Shown: one piece after another, positions 60,384 to 64,000 of the stretch
Layout: every line of letters begins with the position of its first letter
Position numbering within the stretch: position 1 is the first letter of the stretch
Assembly: GCA_019279435.1 (NCBI GenBank)
Contig: JAAALK010000287.1
Location: 68,761,144-68,825,143 of the forward strand
Origin: Zizania palustris
Lineage: Eukaryota > Streptophyta > Magnoliopsida > Poales > Poaceae
Reading direction: 5' to 3'
DNA length: 64,000 nucleotides
Position numbers and translations under genes: made by a program
The notes under the pieces: generated by a model
What the model saw: only the letters and a program-made list of their open reading frames with translations
Database searches by the model: none
What the model was told of the DNA's origin: nothing

Positions 60384-62017
60384 TGTAGGACCAAAAGTAG
60401 CGACCAGAGGGGGGGGGGTGAATGGGCGCCTAAAAAATTCTTTTCGAATCAATGGCCTGCTCCCAACACCCAATGCACCTCAACAGACAAACAGAGAAAA
60501 CTAAATAGATCAACAGTGCCAAAAATAATCTAGCCTAAAAAACGACCGGTGTCCTAATCATAAAGACACCAACACAGTGCTTAAAGGCAGATTAAATCCA
60601 TTCACTAAACAAATATCATCTCCACAAAGATTTCACCAAATCGTAGGTAATCCATCATGTACATCAAAATATTCATACATGCATTTCATCCATCACAAAT
60701 ATGTCTGTCATAGGCATTTAAAAATAGACTAACAGTAGATGATAAATTTTCAGATGAATCATACAGGTACAGAACAAAAATAAATATCTCAGATCCTAAT
60801 CAAAGTATCATCTCAAACTAATCATGCCTGAAATAGATGAACTAACAGATTCTAAAAACTGATCAAAATACTGCAGCTGCTAGATAATAAAACCGTGAAG
60901 AAGAAACGAGCGACATGACTTACCTCGATCTGCGTGCGCCTGGATTTCAAGAAACTCGTGTCGCCAAAGCTTGCCGTTCACGTCGCCGTGTGCCACAGAA
61001 GATCCGGGCGATGAGCTACAGTGTACCTTGGAGTCTTCGCCTCTCCATAGGTGCGGGCCAGCTGCTGCTGCTATGCACGGCACTTGCTGTGCTACTGCGT
61101 GAGTGCGGCTTGCTGTGGCTGCAAGCAATCCCTAGCGCTCAGCCATGATGGCTATGCCTAGGTGCTGCCACACGCTACTCAGCCTAGGATGCTGCGTGCA
61201 CTGCGGCCTCGATGCGGGAGACACAAGGAGCGGCTAGGAAAAACTTGGCCTGCCGGAGAAAAACATGGCGCTCGGAGGAAGAGGAAACGACGGCGGTGAC
61301 GAATTTTTAGAGAAGAACACAGGCGGCCGTGAACGGTGGAGACCGAAGAAAAAATGACCCAATTTTTGTAATTAGGAAAGTGATTTCTAAAAAGGGTAAC
61401 CCTAACCCAAGGGTATTGGGGCCTTTTTATAGGCAGCCTAAAAAATGGGAAAATACAAAAATACCCCTAGGGTTTTTTACAAACGCTGAATAAAAAATGG
61501 AAAAGACCGAAATGCCCTTAGGATTTTTTACAGACTCGACTGACAGACTGTGGGCCTAAAGGCAAAATAGTAAAAACCTAAATAAAGATAACTTGTCCTG
61601 ATGCAGAGCTTTCGTAGCAGCTACAACTTCACCTTAGAATGGTCAGATCCGAGATCAGCGGTCAGTTTTGCGCCGAAACTGTCAAAGCTTCCACGATCTT
61701 TGCACCAGGTACACAGATTGGGCCGGCCTGACTCCGCAGCTTTCTCAGCTCGGCAATCGCTCGCCGCCCGTGTACTTGAGTCAATCCTGGTCAACAACCC
61801 AGTGGATCCTCTACTATTCCTAGCCCATGTACCCGGATTGGGCTAGCCCAACTTCGTGGCCCCTCTGCCCGACAATCGCTCGCTGCCCGTATACCTGAGT
61901 CACATGCGGCCCAGACACAGCAGGTCTTCTCTCCTCTTTGTGTCCTCTTTGACTTCCGTTGACAATCACTCATAACATCTGGAGCCATGAGGCCCATGCT
62001 CTTCAGCATGGCTCCTA
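60384..62017 (-). repeat. 3' LTR of the Sirevirus-type element
   Basis: About 1634 bp. The right end is a hairpin with arms GGAGCCATG and CATGGCTCC (61981-62015), next to the polypurine tract. If this boundary is right the terminal dinucleotide is TA rather than TG on the minus strand. Confidence 0.7.
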
Positions 62018-62450
62018 AATCTCCCCCTTAATGAGTGCATTATCAACACTTCTCTTTATCAACTCTCCAATATCTGCAAGCACATGTGGAAACACGAAAA
62101 CAAAACACAAGAAAATAGAGAAGAAGAAAATAAAATAAAAATTTAACCCTAATGACCAAAAGCCGAACAAACGCAAGAAGACGGTCATTATGGTTAACCA
62201 AAAATAAAGACTCAAAACGAGTGTAATCTCAGAATTATCAACAAGGATATGATAAGAGTAAAGGCAAAAGAGACTAAAACTCCCCCTGAAACAAATCCCA
62301 GAGAAAGCCAAAACTCCCCCTAAACTCTTCTAAAAGATCGAGTAACCCAAAATTTCTCCCCGTTGTTGACAATTGGACTCATCAAGCGAGACTAAATGCA
62401 ATCTAAAGAGACACAAACTCAAACTCCCCCTGAAATGCAGCCCCCCCTCA
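62018..62450 (-). promoter_or_regulatory. Polypurine tract and internal copies
   Basis: The tract next to the LTR reads AAGGGGGAGATTT on the minus strand (about 62018-62030). Further GGGGGAGTTT copies lie near 62278, 62311 and 62422, with weaker G runs near 62352 and 62440. Multiplied polypurine tracts upstream of the 3' LTR are a described trait of Sireviruses. Confidence 0.7.
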
Positions 62451-63428
62451 AAATATGCAATGAATGCAACTGGGGTGCAGGTGGAGTGTAGAAAGCATGC
62501 TTCTTAGATATGATTGACTGCAATTACAACATCTAGCAGGTATAGCAAAATACATACTGTCTAAGACACATGGCATGATCAGTGCAACCAATGATATCTA
62601 ACTAAAGTCATTAGCACACATTTTTTAAATTTTTGCAAACAAAAGCATCACCACATTTTCCAGTTGACAAGCAAGATAAAGCATGAGATGCAAAAGCTAA
62701 CTGATATCTACCAAGATAAGCATTGTCCAAAACAAAGTGGTTCAGCAAACTTGTTATCTTTAAAATTTTCAGGCTTTTTCTTTTTCCTTTTTCATTTTTG
62801 CCAGGGGTTATTTGCATGTCAAGCCTTATGCTAACCGACCAAGTCAAGCCTAGGCCAGAACTGGACCATCAGAAGCTTAAGACATTGGTCTTGGCATACA
62901 CTACACTATCTTAGTTCATACCAAAGTGCTATGGTAAGCAGTCTAGAACAATGCAATGCGACAAAGCAAACCCACCTGTATCTTTTCAAATCAAGCATAA
63001 AAAGGCATGGATTTTTCATTTTTTTTTTTCTGATTTTTATCTTTTTGATAGCACATTTTCCATGTTAAAGCATAGAGATGTCTAAGTTGCATATCTGCAT
63101 CTAAGTAAGGATCTAGCTACAAGGCATGTAACAGATAGCAAAAGCATTCATCCTACACATGCTAGTTACCAGAAGCAATGGTGATCATTTTTCAATTTTA
63201 AAGCATAAAAGCCATGCATATGATAGATATTAGACATATAATGTGAACTGAAGCAAAGCATGATCATCGACAAGTAATGAAAAGCATGTACCAGCTAGAA
63301 TAAGTAAAGCAGATCAACCATATAACAGAAGCAGGCTCAAAGTGTGATATGTGAATATGCATGATATGAACACACACAAAAAGACTCAAGAAAAGAGTAA
63401 AGAAGAAAGAAAACTGACTCAAAATATC
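62451..63428 (-). other. Non-coding 3' region of the Sirevirus element
   Basis: AT-rich, with no credible open frame on either strand. It lies between the pol stop and the polypurine tracts. No envelope-like ORF is seen. Confidence 0.6.
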
Positions 63429-64000
63429 CTAAAAAGGATACACAACACCCAAATCCCCTCGCAAACACTCAAAAGTAGACTGATCTAGGGGTTTGGTGAA
63501 AATGTCAGCCAACTGATGATGGGTATCAACATGAACAAGGTCAATGATACCTTTCTCATATTGATCCCTCAGAAAGTGAAAGCGCACATCAATGTGTTTG
63601 GTTTTTGAATGGAGACACGGATTTTTCCCTACACTAATCGCACTAGTGCTGTCACAAAACAGAGGAATTCTGGTAGGAAAGAACAACCCAAAGTCTCGCA
63701 ATGTGGAAATCATCCAAACCAACTGTGAGCAAAGCCTAGAAGCAGCTACATACTCAACCTCAGTGGTAGAAAGCGCAACTCCAGATTGCTTTCGAGAAGA
63801 CCAAGAGACAAGAGAAGAACCAAGAAACTGGCAAGTACCGGAAGTCGACTTGCGATCCAACCGGCACCTACCAAAGTCAGCATCCAAAAAACTAGATAAA
63901 TCAAGAGACGATGATGCTGAATAATAAAGACCTAGATCGGGCGCATAGGTAAGGTACCTGAAAATGCGCTTGATAGCCTGCCGATGAGACGCGCGTGGTG
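63429..64000 (-). CDS. Copia pol, carboxyl-terminal RNase H domain (partial, open to the window edge)
   Basis: The part of the polyprotein that degrades RNA in the RNA/DNA hybrid during reverse transcription. The frame is open from the window edge to a stop at 63429-63431. It has AIKRIFRYLTYAPDLGLYY (about 63905-63970), DADFGRCRLDRKSTSGTCQF (63825-63887), SWSSRKQSGVALSTTEVEYV (63745-63805), FCDSTSAISVGKNP (63610-63660) and KTKHIDVRFHFLRD (63565-63605), ending LRGDLGVVYPF. Acidic residues expected at the active site are in DADF, TTEVEY and FCDS. No stop is seen in the 190 residues visible. Whether the whole element is intact cannot be told here. Confidence 0.9.
   Translation of the reverse strand, partial: PRASHRQAIKRIFRYLTYAPDLGLYYSASSSLDLSSFLDADFGRCRLDRKSTSGTCQFLGSSLVSWSSRKQSGVALSTTEVEYVAASRLCSQLVWMISTLRDFGLFFPTRIPLFCDSTSAISVGKNPCLHSKTKHIDVRFHFLRDQYEKGIIDLVHVDTHHQLADIFTKPLDQSTFECLRGDLGVVYPF

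Larger units (their letters stand above)
60384..64000 (-). mobile_element. Sirevirus-type Copia retrotransposon, 3' part, cut by the window edge
   Basis: A minus-strand element. From the right: RNase H end of pol (63429-64000), a long non-coding region with repeated polypurine tracts (62018-63428), and the 3' LTR (60384-62017). The LTR shares its TGT(A/T)GGACC end and CAATCACTCAT(A/C)ACA word with the LTRs at 6000-7916 and 42070-50025. The left flank is CATAC; its partner is outside. Confidence 0.85.

Overview
The window is nuclear DNA from a grass (Poaceae). It holds one intact host gene inside a deep pile of transposable elements. The evidence is a plant-type H+-pyrophosphatase gene with GT-AG introns, and repeat classes typical of cereal genomes: Sirevirus-type Copia, Tat-type Ty3/Gypsy with an antisense extra ORF, TNP2-type CACTA elements and hAT elements with TAGGGATGGCAAT termini. 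I cannot name the species; no organellar, rRNA, tRNA or CRISPR feature was seen.

Layout. 1-5166 is the 5' part of a Ty3/Gypsy element on the minus strand, with decayed gag and a 1.4 kb LTR. A foreign solo LTR sits inside its gag. This element lies in the gag of a minus-strand Copia element whose 1.9 kb LTR is 6000-7916, and that element in turn interrupts the 3' end of a plus-strand Gypsy element (7917-9489). 9490-17846 is comparatively free of elements and contains the vacuolar H+-PPase gene on the minus strand: 8 coding exons, 12227-15986, 762 residues, open throughout. 17847-18634 is a TRIM-like miniature LTR element. 19681-20433 is a CACTA end split by a solo LTR.

21225-51403 is one stack. 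A CACTA-type element carrying two fragments of B3 DNA-binding domains was hit twice, 18 bp apart. One hit is a Copia element (22226-42041, duplication ATATA), which contains a non-autonomous hAT element (26629-39023), which contains an 11.7 kb Gypsy element (26800-38459, duplication AATCT). The other hit is a Sirevirus-type solo LTR (42070-50025), which contains a second CACTA element (43471-49423, duplication CTC) with a recently inactivated transposase.

51404-64000 holds a 1.6 kb Gypsy solo LTR (duplication ACAGT), a mariner-like transposase pseudogene, a decayed Copia 3' half with another Gypsy LTR in it, a Gypsy 5' LTR plus gag, and the 3' end of a minus-strand Sirevirus with multiplied polypurine tracts.

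The only gene I expect to serve the host is the proton pump, which uses pyrophosphate to acidify the vacuole. The rest is self-replicating DNA in different states of decay. Junctions with matching target-site duplications let the order of insertion be read from the sequence. No clearly new biological system was found; the most interesting items are the nested stack, the B3 fragments, the spliced antisense ORF, and a hairpin held at the ends of three diverged Sirevirus LTRs.
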